Below, one piece after another: positions 46,481-54,351 of a stretch of DNA of 64,000 bases. Origin of the DNA: Methanoflorens sp963701995 (GTDB lineage: Archaea > Halobacteriota > Bog-38 > Methanoflorentales > Methanoflorentaceae). The stretch lies in contig OY969693.1 of assembly GCA_963701995.1 (NCBI GenBank), positions 1,674,001-1,738,000 on the forward strand, read 5' to 3'. The position numbers and the translations under genes were made by a program. The number at the start of each line of letters is the position of its first letter. The stretch's first letter is position 1. The notes beneath the pieces were generated by a model that was not told the DNA's origin, did no database searches, and worked only from the letters and a program-made list of their open reading frames with translations.

Positions 46481-46666
46481 CTGATGCACACGGCAATGGC
46501 CCAGCTCCACGGCGCGACGCACGAAGAGCTGGCTGAGGAGTACTTCCTTGCAAGCCTCACCGCACGATGGAGTGCGATGCTTCACGCTCAGAACTACGAC
46601 TGGGACACCTTCGCCAAAGAGGCCAAGCAGATGGGGGAGGGCCTTCAGAAGCGAGCACGAAAATAA
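46466..46666 (+). pseudogene. Carboxymuconolactone decarboxylase-like (AhpD-type) C-terminal fragment
   Basis: The frame gives 'MHTAMAQLHGATHEELAEEY', 'FLASLTARWSAMLHAQNYD' and 'WDTFAKEAKQMGEGL'. This matches the C-terminal half of CMD/AhpD-type proteins; the active-site CxxC half is absent. It abuts the truncated SnoaL gene head-on, so two unrelated genes were joined here by rearrangement. Confidence 0.5.
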
Positions 46667-46817
46667 GCTGCCAGGCTACGACCTTTCGTTCGCCGCTCCT
46701 GCGCTCTAAAGCCTAAATATCTTGCTACAACACCCTTTCAGCCAGACAGAGACCTCATAAAGCTGGAGGACTGCCGCGCGCATTGAAGGAGGAGGTACTG
46801 AACCTTACTGGCTGATC

Positions 46818-47300
46818 CTACTTCTGTCCTTTAACCTCTTTGCCCTTGTAGTAGTACTCTGCCTTCTTTGCCATTGCCCCCGGTGAGGGGACTGCCCCCA
46901 CCTGCTGCAGCAGGCCGAGGGCGTCAAAATTGAGCCACATCTCCATGATCGTCCCGTTGACGACCGTGTCGATGCCGATCCCCGTGTAGGTTACCTGCTT
47001 TCCCGTCGCCGGCATACCCATAAGCTCTCCTTGGTGCGTGCCTCGAAACGTGAGTCGGTAGGCGACCTTGTCGCCTTCGGCGATCGTGTCCTCAATGGTC
47101 GCGGTGAGATCGGGAAACGCGGTGCGGTACAGCGTGATGAGCTGTGCGATGCCCTCGGGGCCAGGGGGAACCGGGGGGCTACTTGGGTCGTGGTTGACGG
47201 CGTTGGGAGCGAAGTCCTTCTCGCACAGCGTCGCGTTACCCGTATTCAAGTGGTCCTCCCAAAAGTGGCGAACGGCGGCTTTATTCTCTTCTGCAGACAT
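46818..47300 (-). CDS. SnoaL-like ester cyclase family protein
   Basis: A 160-aa intact protein. 'NKAAVRHFWEDHLNTGNATL', 'NAVNHDPSSPPVPPGPEGIA', 'LYRTAFPDLTATIEDTIAEG' and 'RGTHQGELMGMPATGKQVTY' follow the SnoaL-like polyketide cyclase pattern. These cone-shaped proteins have varied or unknown substrates. A TATA box (47330-47336) lies 30 nt before the start. High GC and bacterial style suggest a recent gain. Confidence 0.83.
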   Translation of the reverse strand: MSAEENKAAVRHFWEDHLNTGNATLCEKDFAPNAVNHDPSSPPVPPGPEGIAQLITLYRTAFPDLTATIEDTIAEGDKVAYRLTFRGTHQGELMGMPATGKQVTYTGIGIDTVVNGTIMEMWLNFDALGLLQQVGAVPSPGAMAKKAEYYYKGKEVKGQK

Positions 47301-47329
47301 GATAATCGCCCTGTACGTCGGTCTTCACG

Positions 47330-47336
47330 TTTATAG
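47330..47336 (-). promoter_or_regulatory. TATA box for the SnoaL-like gene
   Basis: CTATAAA on the minus strand, 30 nt before the ATG, consistent with a leaderless or very short-leader transcript. Confidence 0.5.
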
Positions 47337-47511
47337 TTGTATCCTCCTTTATGAGCACTTGTTGAGTCGCGCTATCAGATTGATGAGTCAGTCAGCATAA
47401 CACGACTAAGTGACTAGCCTCGCTGCTCGAAAAACGCCAGACTCAAAATAGGCGGAACGCGGCGCAGTGCGGCTGTGGCTGCGCAGCTTACTGCAATTAC
47501 AGTAATTCGCA

Positions 47512-47549
47512 AAGAAAAAAAAAGCGCGAGCCCAGCTACAGCTGGACTC
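47512..47549 (-). terminator. Hairpin plus T-run after the fasciclin gene
   Basis: On the minus strand, an inverted repeat with one mismatch (arms 47528-47537 and 47540-47549) is followed by a run of nine T. It lies 19 nt beyond the fasciclin stop. Confidence 0.6.
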
Positions 47550-47567
47550 ACATATTGACTTAACGTG

Positions 47568-48218
47568 TTACTTCCGACGTCGCATCACTAAGTACGCAAC
47601 GGCCAACAGTCCCACTACTGCGTACACCGCCTCAAAGCCTGGCAAGCCGAGGAATCCTCCGGCCGCCGTGGCTGACGCCGTCGCTGCTGCGGTCGCGTTT
47701 GCCGACGGTATCATAACGCTGTCGATGACGTGAATCACGCCATTTGTCGCGTTGATATCTGTCTTGGTTATGTTGGCGTTGTCAACTGTGACTGCAGTGC
47801 TAGTGACGGAGTAAGGCAACGACAGTCCGTTTGCCGTCGTAAGCGTTCCATTGCCCTTGATATCTTTCGATAAAAGCGTCCCCGGTACGACGTGGTAAAG
47901 CAGCACTCTCTTAAGGGCGGTCGTGTTATTCGCTAGATCGGCAAGAGTTGAGCTTGGGATTTTGTCAAAAGCCGCGTTTGACGGCGCAAACAATGTGTAA
48001 TTAGTAGTTCCGTTCAACGTGTCTGTGAGGTTAGCAAACTTGAGTAAGCCCACCAGCGTGGAAAAGTTCGTGTCGCTAGATACGGTCTGAATGATGGTCT
48101 GTCCCATAGGTACCGTCGTTGTCGTTTGCGTCTGCGCGAAGGCAACGGTCGATCCTGCGACGACGGAGAGAATCACTAACGTTGCCAAAACAGCGGAAAA
48201 GAGTTTTTTGCTAATCAT
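47568..48218 (-). CDS. Fasciclin-domain surface protein with PGF-CTERM tail
   Basis: A 216-aa exported protein. Signal peptide 1-30, then a FAS1 domain with 'TNYTLFAPSNAAFDKIPSST' (H1 box) and 'GVIHVIDSVMIPS' (H2 box). The C-terminus 'GFLGLPGFEAVYAVVGLL' plus a Met/Arg-rich tail 'VMRRRK' is a PGF-CTERM sorting signal, processed by archaeosortase A in euryarchaea. Likely a cell-wall-attached adhesion protein. GGAGGTGA lies just before the ATG. Confidence 0.9.
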   Translation of the reverse strand: MISKKLFSAVLATLVILSVVAGSTVAFAQTQTTTTVPMGQTIIQTVSSDTNFSTLVGLLKFANLTDTLNGTTNYTLFAPSNAAFDKIPSSTLADLANNTTALKRVLLYHVVPGTLLSKDIKGNGTLTTANGLSLPYSVTSTAVTVDNANITKTDINATNGVIHVIDSVMIPSANATAAATASATAAGGFLGLPGFEAVYAVVGLLAVAYLVMRRRK

Positions 48219-48271
48219 TTTTCACCTCCAAAATAGAGTTGCTAGCATAGGCGCATGATTTTTTGTATACG

Positions 48272-48279
48272 CTATAAAC
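48272..48279 (-). promoter_or_regulatory. TATA box for the fasciclin gene
   Basis: TTTATAGC on the minus strand, about 54 nt before the start, leaving about 28 nt of leader that includes GGAGGTGA at 48222-48229. Confidence 0.5.
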
Positions 48280-48371
48280 TTTGCTTTTCTCTACTTTCCG
48301 ACGTCGTATCGTAAACTTAAGTCCATTTAAGAGAGCAAATCCTCGAAAAAACGTGACTAAAGAACAATAGG

Positions 48372-48464
48372 CGGAGCCTAATACAGGCTCCGACTTAACA
48401 CCCACGTGGCCACTATCGGCATCTGTTGCCTGAGCACGTATATGATGTGTATATGCGTTATTGG
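48372..48464 (+). repeat. Composite repeat 1: palindrome plus integrase tail
   Basis: CGGAGCCT-AATAC-AGGCTCCG (48372-48392, perfect 8-bp arms) is followed after about 18 nt by an integrase C-terminal piece ('ATCTGTTGCCTGAGCACG' and on to TTATTGG). It aligns end to end with 49548-49637 and 53239-53322. Confidence 0.75.
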
Positions 48465-48600
48465 GGTGAAGTGAAGTTACATGCTAAAGAATGACGCTTT
48501 CCAAGTGGCATTGGTAAACCGAGTAACGGGGTCATTATCGCCCGCGACGCATACACCAGACATTCGCGTGCATCGCCGCCAATAACGGGAGATTCTAACC

Positions 48601-49336
48601 TTGACGGAGACGAGGACTACACTTAAGGTCTCAAAGACCGATCCTGAAATCAGCGAAGAAGTAACATTCACGGCGAGCGTAGACGAAATAGTATACGATG
48701 CTGCGTTGCACACGTGCATCTGGAAGCCACTTACTACACCTGCGCCGACGCTAACGATCTACACGTACGGGATGGTGCTTGAACGTGATCCAATTACCCA
48801 CCGGCCGATCGTCCGTTGGAAGCGGATAGAGGTGTGTAACCAGCAGACAAACACCGGCACCATCATGTGCACGAAGAGCTGGACATCACCGAGCGTTACG
48901 GGCCCGCAGACCTACCATGCTGAATTCGCGGGCGACAATACGCACGCGAAGTCGACGAGCTGCGGCATAAGTCCTGACCGTACACAGCATTATTCCGACG
49001 ACGCTCACGTACTCTATGAGAACAACGTATCCAATAGAGTCTCCGGAATGTTCAGGTCTACCGTTCCCGTGGAACCAACTAATCGTTTTCTCAGGAGACT
49101 TGAAGGCGCCAGACGGCAGCGGGATACCTGGTAAAGTCGTCACGATCACCGATGCGATCGGCAACCCCGTGATTTATGACGGGCAACCGGTGACTGCGAC
49201 GACAGACGCCGACGGACATTATGCTACTGGTGATGATTGCATCACCGGCGTGGGGGCTGCATTCGTCTCTAGTGTCCCGGCGAAAGCCCACTTTGCCGGA
49301 CATAGAGAATACGCAGAATCATGGAGTGCGCCGTGA
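48601..49336 (+). pseudogene. Ig-like surface protein fragment
   Basis: One frame (48601 on) has 'TTLKVSKTDPEISEEVTFTA' and 'GPQTYHAEFAGDNTHAKST', patterns of Ig-like repeats in archaeal surface proteins. A frame slip near 49070 moves to 'GDLKAPDGSGIPGKVVTITD' and 'TATTDADGHYATG', a second Ig-like repeat. No signal peptide is present, so the 5' end is missing. It ends at 49336. Confidence 0.55.
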
Positions 49337-49383
49337 TGCCAGTGCCGCAACAGGATCGGGCAAACCGGACATAAATAGATCAT

Positions 49384-49415
49384 GGGAGCGTTCGCGCTCC
49401 CTTTCCTTCTTTTTT
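49384..49415 (+). terminator. Hairpin terminator after the Ig-like gene
   Basis: GGGAGCG-TTCG-CGCTCCC, a perfect 7-bp stem with a UUCG tetraloop, followed by a T-rich tract (TTTCCTTCTTTTTT). Confidence 0.65.
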
Positions 49416-49547
49416 AATGTGAACAGCCCAGCTCGAAGAGTTGCAGCCATAGAAACTCCAACTTCAACAAGGTCTGGCGGCTGGCAGCGGCACGTGCTTC
49501 AAGAGTAGGACAGGCGTTACGTTAAGTGATTATCGTTATCCACTGTT

Positions 49548-49637
49548 GGAGCCTGATGGAGGCCCCGACTTGAGAACCTATGTGACGACGCAGGCGTACT
49601 GCCTGAGCACGTGTATGATGCGTAAATGCAATACTGG
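49548..49637 (+). repeat. Composite repeat 2: palindrome plus integrase tail
   Basis: GGAGCCT-GATGG-AGGCCCC (one mismatch) is followed at about the same spacing as in the other copies by 'TGCCTGAGCACGTGTATGAT'. The reading frame of the recombinase tail is partly kept. Confidence 0.7.
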
Positions 49638-49741
49638 GTGAGTATCTCTTTCGAACAAGCAAGAAAGAAAGCTGATTGCTAACCGTTTACACAAGTGTTG
49701 CTGCAAACCGATCCCCTTATTGCTGGTAATCAGACGGTTTG

Positions 49742-50255
49742 GCCTTCTCGATCTGTAAGTGTTTTTCGTCACTTACTCTAGTAACCCTGCTTGAACGAAT
49801 AGTACACAGTTAAAGCTACGTTCTAGAGACGGTGACTGAAGCCAGCGTTATGCATCCTGAAGGAAGGGCAGGCAACCCCGGATAATCACCACTCGACTCA
49901 CTGGCCGCTTGGTATAGTAAGAGAATCTCGTTGGCGTCTTTGTCTGCAGCGAGCGCAGTAATATCATACCTTCCGATGCTCTCAAAAAATGCAGTCATCT
50001 CCCATTGACCGTTTGAGGAGACAGCGACGGGTCCATCTTGTGGGTAGTGGCGGTTCGCGTTGTAATCATATAATGCAAGCCATAGCCAATATTGTTCTCC
50101 CTCAATGTTATGGGCTCTGCCTTTAACAAATTCTGAGTTTTCTACCCGCGTATTATTAGTGGGGGTTGTAATGGTGGCTGCTGGAATTCCAGGTATATAC
50201 TCAGTTCGATGATCGATTGGCATAGGAAAAGGTTGCGGAGGGCGCTGACTTAAGT
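49742..50255 (+). repeat. 514-bp perfect direct repeat, copy 1
   Basis: Reads as identical to 60941-61454 with no indel (constant offset 11,199). It covers almost the entire gene at 49816-50286 plus about 75 bp beyond its stop. Flanks diverge sharply at both ends. Confidence 0.88.
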
Positions 50256-50286
50256 TTTTGTTTTTAGTACGATGCATGAAAAACAA
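49816..50286 (-). CDS. Single Ig-like/beta-sandwich domain protein, copy 1
   Basis: A 156-aa protein. The domain ('FVKGRAHNIEGEQYWLWLAL', 'RHYPQDGPVAVSSNGQWEM', 'GRYDITALAADKDANEILLL', 'YPGLPALPSGCITLASVTV') has a pattern that I know from accessory beta-sandwich domains in bacterial multidomain proteins. No signal peptide. The first 19 residues ('MFFMHRTKNKN') lie outside the duplicated segment. The true start may be the shared ATG at 50222, as in copy 2. Confidence 0.65.
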   Translation of the reverse strand: MFFMHRTKNKNLSQRPPQPFPMPIDHRTEYIPGIPAATITTPTNNTRVENSEFVKGRAHNIEGEQYWLWLALYDYNANRHYPQDGPVAVSSNGQWEMTAFFESIGRYDITALAADKDANEILLLYQAASESSGDYPGLPALPSGCITLASVTVSRT

Positions 50287-50420
50287 GCCATGATGATGAT
50301 TACCTGTTTAGCCAAAATATTGCATATGTGCAACAAGTAGCGACGGGTGCTTGTTCCGATCCAAAGGTTTTTACCTACCAAACGCGCAATTAGGCAACAA
50401 AGCCACAAGGAGGTGAACGA

Positions 50421-50936
50421 ATGGCAAATGAAATGACCTCAGCGCCTGAAATAACCCCAGCGCCTGAAATGATCCCCGCCCCGCTGCAGTACCGTAGCGT
50501 CGGTGTCAGATTCGTAGCTCTTCTTATCGATGTCATTATTGCTGGCATTATTGCGTCAGTTTTCGCCAGTCCGTTGCAAACGCCCGTCTTCAATAGCGCG
50601 GATTTTACTAATGGAACCTTTCACGTTTCCACCACAGCGAATTCGCTCGCAGGACTTGGCAGCATCATATCAGCACTCGTCGTGCTCTTCTATTTCACGC
50701 TCCTCTTGGGAGCGTATGGACAGACGGTGGGCATGATGGCCCTTAAGATCAAAGTGGTCAAAGAGGATGGTTCAAAGATTGGCTATGTCGATGCACTCGT
50801 GCGTTCCTTACTGCTGATCATCGACGCAATACCGTACATTATTCCGTTCTTGCTCGGTGCAATTCTTATATGGACCTCGGATAAGAGACAGCGGATTGGA
50901 GACCGCGCAGCGCACACCGTCGTAGTGACGGCGTAG
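50421..50936 (+). CDS. RDD-family membrane protein
   Basis: A 171-aa protein. AGGAGGTGA lies about 7 nt before the ATG. A Pro/Glu-rich N-terminus leads to 'RFVALLIDVIIAGIIASVF' (R..D motif), 'GAYGQTVGMMALKIKVV' and 'DKRQRIGDRAAHTVVV', the RDD signature with three membrane helices. Possible transporter of unknown substrate. A hairpin terminator follows directly. Confidence 0.88.
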   Translation: MANEMTSAPEITPAPEMIPAPLQYRSVGVRFVALLIDVIIAGIIASVFASPLQTPVFNSADFTNGTFHVSTTANSLAGLGSIISALVVLFYFTLLLGAYGQTVGMMALKIKVVKEDGSKIGYVDALVRSLLLIIDAIPYIIPFLLGAILIWTSDKRQRIGDRAAHTVVVTA

Positions 50937-50938
50937 TA

Positions 50939-50967
50939 GGGGCTTTGCCCCCTTTTCTTTTTCTTTT
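50939..50967 (+). terminator. Hairpin plus T-tract after the RDD gene
   Basis: GGGGC-TTT-GCCCC followed by a pyrimidine tract with three T-runs, beginning 2 nt after the RDD stop. Confidence 0.65.
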
Positions 50968-51046
50968 GCTGCACATTTTGTCGTCCCTTGGAGCAAACAA
51001 TGGCGCCTACAGTTGCTATAATAGTAATAAAGAATAGAATGGAGAC

Positions 51047-51373
51047 ATGATGGAAGAAAAAATGAAGAAGTTTTTACCCTTATTTGTTCTTATAGGAGTT
51101 GCCCTAATCGCTTTCGGTGCATATATCGTAATTAATCGCCTTGGAATGGCAACAGTATCTCCTCAGTCAGCTGGCTTTTTTCTGGGCCTCTGGCAAGGAA
51201 TTATCGTAATCCTAGCGTTCATTGTCAGCTGGTTTGACACTAATATCACAATCTATCAGGCTGGAAACGACGGTTTCTGGTACAATCTCGGCTATATTCT
51301 CGGATTATCAATCGCCCTAGGCGGTGGCGCCAGAGCCTCAAGAGTCCAGAAAAAGGCCAAAAAGCAGAAATGA
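51047..51373 (+). CDS. Small two-helix membrane protein
   Basis: A 108-aa protein. Start at ATG 51047 or the next ATG 51050, with GGAG at 51041-51044; CTATAATAG about 25 nt further upstream is TATA-like. Two or three hydrophobic segments ('FLPLFVLIGVALIAFGAYIV' first), the motif 'NDGFWYNLGYILGLSIAL', then a basic tail 'RASRVQKKAKKQK'. The pattern occurs in small archaeal and bacterial membrane proteins without known role. Confidence 0.7.
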   Translation: MMEEKMKKFLPLFVLIGVALIAFGAYIVINRLGMATVSPQSAGFFLGLWQGIIVILAFIVSWFDTNITIYQAGNDGFWYNLGYILGLSIALGGGARASRVQKKAKKQK

Positions 51374-51470
51374 TAAGGATGGAGTAAAATGGCCGTTTTG
51401 CTCCGACATACACAAACATCTTCGTGAAGGTAGACCCTTGAGCGTGTAACACCAGCCTATCAACAACAAG

Positions 51471-51489
51471 GGAGCCCTATAGAGGCTCC
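51471..51489 (+). repeat. Palindrome 3 (GGAGCC/GGCTCC)
   Basis: GGAGCC-CTATAGA-GGCTCC, 98 nt after the small membrane gene. The adjoining integrase tail seen in composite copies is missing here; a separate relic lies 250 nt further on. Confidence 0.7.
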
Positions 51490-51734
51490 GATTGTCTGGC
51501 AATCAACCGACGGTTGCAAGGCGCAAAGCCAAAATTCACATGTGAGCACCGCAGATCTTAAGCGCCCACTAGGCTCGCTATTTTTAGATAATAACCCATA
51601 TTTAGCTATCTAGCGCAGCACAATGCCAAATAAGTGGTATTTTGCGCCTAGAACTTCTTGCAGAATAGATTTGCCACATTGAGGGAGGGCAAAGCTCCTC
51701 CGTTGCAATCAAAGTTACCCTGGAGTGGAGCGAC

Positions 51735-51871
51735 GTGATCAGAAGAATGAGTCGAATCTATCGTGTGTTTGCACCCACGACTGTGGGAGTTGAGTGGAGC
51801 AATTATCGGCATCCGCTGCCTGATCATGTGTATGACGTTGAGATGAGGAATTGGAAGGATATTAATTTCTA
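51735..51871 (+). pseudogene. Integrase relic G
   Basis: Frame pieces 'RMSRIYRVFAPTTVG' and 'VEWSNYRHPLPDHVYDVEM', then 'RNWKDINF' and a stop at 51871. The His-x-x-Arg box is degraded but the following block is well kept. Confidence 0.6.
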
Positions 51872-52035
51872 ACTCCACTCGCAAAATACGTTGATTCCAG
51901 GCTTGGTGAGATCTGCTTCACCCTCACCTTCCAACACACAGATAGTTTGGTTGAGCTACGCGAGCTTCTATCAAAAACGTCCCGATAAGGAATGCGCCTG
52001 CGATGGAAGAGGAACCGGGGGCGTTGATGAGCCGT

Positions 52036-52651
52036 TCAGAGAACGTAGGGAATGAGCCTTTTCGTTCTCCGCGAGTACCAAATGTAAGCGTCGCCAAGCT
52101 CCGAGATTAAGACCTTCTCCTCCACGTGCATCGGTATCCATAGACTACCGCGAATATCAGCGCGAGCACAAGGACCGCCCCCCACGATTGAAGCGCTAGG
52201 CCTAATCCTACAAAGAAGATAAGAGCCCCGGTGTACGAGGGATGGCGCACATATCGATAAGGCCCCGTTTCCACAAGCGTTTGGTCTTTTTGAGCTCTCA
52301 ATGCACTAGAAAAAAATCGGCCCAACACGGCGATAGACCATTGCCTGACCACAATGCCCACTGCCATCAAAATGACGCCAGGGTAGAATACCCAGCTCGG
52401 TAACTTGGCAATGTCAGCACCAGCAAAGGAGAAGGCAATGCCTAAGGATGCGATAACGCCGACATATATCAAGAGGGTTGAGCCCCGGCCTCCCCCCCCG
52501 TTCTGGCTCTGCCGCGGCGCAGGCGTGGCACAATCCCTGCGCCAACGATTTCGCTGAGAATCCAGACAAGAAATACGATGCTGAATACGAGAGCAGCGGC
52601 GCTTGAGGGGAACAGTGCAGTCGGGAAGAGGGATGCTTGCGCCGCGGTAAT
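52036..52651 (-). pseudogene. Isoprenylcysteine methyltransferase-like (ICMT/PEMT family), two frameshifts
   Basis: Three frame segments assemble one protein: 'ALVFSIVFLVWILSEIVGAG', a slip in an eight-base C-run at 52489-52497 (plus strand), then 'ALRAQKDQTLVETGPYRYV' and 'RHPSYTGALIFFVGLGLAL' (the RHPxY motif that binds SAM), a second slip near 52145, then 'MHVEEKVLISELGDAYIWYS' with the E..L...G..Y..Y motif. Membrane methyltransferase of unknown substrate. Confidence 0.65.
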
Positions 52652-52701
52652 CCTCTCTTAGTCGCAGTTTATTAGTGCCGTCGACTTATAAGCTTTGACC
52701 G

Positions 52702-52789
52702 CGCTCCACAGCAGTGCGTCGTGCTTCAGTCTTTGTGCAGTCGGTCGCGTGATCAGATAAACAATAAAAGGATAGATTGGCGCGGCTGT
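52702..52789 (+). repeat. 88-bp direct repeat, copy 1
   Basis: Differs from 52874-52961 at one base. It encodes part of the neighbouring membrane protein ('IYPFIVYLITRP' region) but has no start, so it is a partial duplication of that gene. Confidence 0.8.
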
Positions 52790-52823
52790 TGCAAGAGAAG
52801 TACTGGCGGTTGACAACGGGCGG

Positions 52824-53072
52824 TCACGCAACGTAAAGAAGGAGCGTGAACACGGACACGAGAACGATCACCACGCTCCACAGCAGTGCGTCGTGCTTCA
52901 GTCTTTGTGCCGTCGGTCGCGTGATCAGATAAACAATAAAAGGATAGATTGGCGCGGCTGTCGAGAATAGGAAGGGGGTGTTTACATTAAGGACGTTCTT
53001 GAACCCTATGGCAAGCCCGATGACGCATGCTGCTGTCACCAACGCCACTGCTATTTCATCGGGTACCTTCAT
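52824..53072 (-). CDS. Small membrane protein (about three helices)
   Basis: An 82-aa protein with hydrophobic segments 'VALVTAACVIGLAIGF', 'AAPIYPFIVYLITRP' and 'LLWSVVIVLVSVFTLLLYV'. No family recognised. The 3' half contains the second copy of the 88-bp repeat; the extra copy lies downstream of its stop. Confidence 0.6.
   Translation of the reverse strand: MKVPDEIAVALVTAACVIGLAIGFKNVLNVNTPFLFSTAAPIYPFIVYLITRPTAQRLKHDALLWSVVIVLVSVFTLLLYVA
52874..52961 (+). repeat. 88-bp direct repeat, copy 2
   Basis: The parent copy, inside the membrane protein gene at 52824-53072. Repeat period 172 bp. Confidence 0.8.
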
Positions 53073-53238
53073 ATGCTTGGATACGTATCAGTGAGCTTGG
53101 TTCATTATGGTTGTGATCTGGCTTTAGCAGAATGAGAGCCTTGGGGGGATATGCAGCTAAATTGCGTTGACAACCCAAGCCTTTGTGAGGCTCACGCCGC
53201 AAGACGTAGAGTGCTAGAGACGGACAGAGCTGAGCGTA

Positions 53239-53322
53239 GGAGCCCTATAGGGGCTCCGACCCAAGAGCCTACGTAGCAGTTACCGTCATCCGTTGCCTGA
53301 GCACGTGTATAATAGCTACATG
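53239..53322 (+). repeat. Composite repeat 3: palindrome plus integrase tail
   Basis: GGAGCCC-TATAG-GGGCTCC (perfect 7-bp arms) followed after about 20 nt by 'TCATCCGTTGCCTGAGCACG' and on to GATTCTGG. Best-preserved palindrome of the set. Confidence 0.75.
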
Positions 53323-53470
53323 CGATTCTGGAGCCACACCCGCTCGCGGTGAACCGAAATTAGAAGCAGAAATGCCGAATAACGATAATTCTGCGGGCAA
53401 ATTTGATAAAAACGACTAATCATTACTAGACGCTGCAAGTTAAGCAAATATTTCTCTTGGAGCAGGAAAA

Positions 53471-53905
53471 ATGAAAAAATACGCAATCTTAGGAATCTGC
53501 GTGATCGCGGCGGTCTTGATGGCCGGATGTACGCAAAGTACGCAAAGTGGACAGACGGCGGGATTGGGAAATCACGTCGTCAGCTCAGCGAATCAAAACA
53601 ACGTCACCGTCAAGAATTATCAATTTGATCCTCAGTTCTTGACGATTCCGCAAGGAGCAAACGTGACGTGGATCAATCAGGATTCGTCGAGCGGTGCATA
53701 CGGCGGATCAACTTCGATTCAGCATCAAATAAGCTCAAATAGTTCGGCGTTTGCACAATCGGCGCCTCTCAACACCGGAGACAAATACACGGTTCAGTTC
53801 AATCAAACCGGGACGTTCCCGTATCATTGCGCGATTCATACATACATGACAGGAACGATCACCGTCGTCGCAAGGAACGCGACCACGACAACGGCGGCAA
53901 TGTAA
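53471..53905 (+). CDS. Cupredoxin (plastocyanin-like) lipoprotein, third copy
   Basis: A 144-aa protein. TTGGAGCAGG lies about 10 nt before the ATG. Signal peptide and lipobox 'VLMAGC', then the cupredoxin domain: 'YQFDPQFLTIPQGANVTWIN', a loop 'GAYGGSTSIQHQISSNS' with the first His, and 'FPYHCAIHTYMTGTITV' with Cys, His and Met ligands. It lies 12 kb or more from the other two copies and has a Thr-rich tail. Confidence 0.9.
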   Translation: MKKYAILGICVIAAVLMAGCTQSTQSGQTAGLGNHVVSSANQNNVTVKNYQFDPQFLTIPQGANVTWINQDSSSGAYGGSTSIQHQISSNSSAFAQSAPLNTGDKYTVQFNQTGTFPYHCAIHTYMTGTITVVARNATTTTAAM

Positions 53906-54351
53906 GACGAGGAATGGCGAAACTGGAGATCTCCTCGTTATCTATTACTTAGTGAAACGATAAACTAAACGGGCTTACGGGTCGGCTTATAATCGCTACA
54001 ACGACGGCCTCGACCAAATGAAGCGAGTGAGAGAGATCGCGAGAAAAGCACGTCAAAGACGAGAAGAAAGATGATTGCTGCATCAAGTGGAATATCCTCT
54101 CTGAGGAAATCGATAAACGGCCCCAAATCCCTTCTGATCGCCACAAAGTGCGAGAAGAACTAACCGTCAATAGTTTCAGGAAGCAATTTTATCTCCTGAA
54201 ACTGCAGGCATCCGCTTCCCCTGACCCTGTCAGGGCTTTATGTGAAACGAGATATGGGAACTCCCATGAAAATCCTTATCATCATGTTTTAGCTGATATT
54301 CGCGCTAAGCGGGTGTTAGGACAGAGGCAAAAAACAAGAGGGAACAATCCT
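53906..54351. other. Gap with coding-like relic and two hairpins
   Basis: At 53969-54072 (plus) a frame without start reads 'AYGSAYNRYNDGLDQMKRVR' and 'EIARKARQRREER', apparently the end of a lost gene. Two inverted repeats follow: AGTTTCAGGA/TCCTGAAACT (54172-54203) and CCCTGAC/GTCAGGG (54219-54235). A frame opening at 54148 runs into msrAB but its first 68 codons overlap these hairpins and look non-coding. Confidence 0.4.

Noticed and set aside
54148..54351. Extended N-terminus of MsrAB
   Set aside because: The extra 68 codons cover two hairpins, and MsrA homology with a ribosome site starts at 54352.
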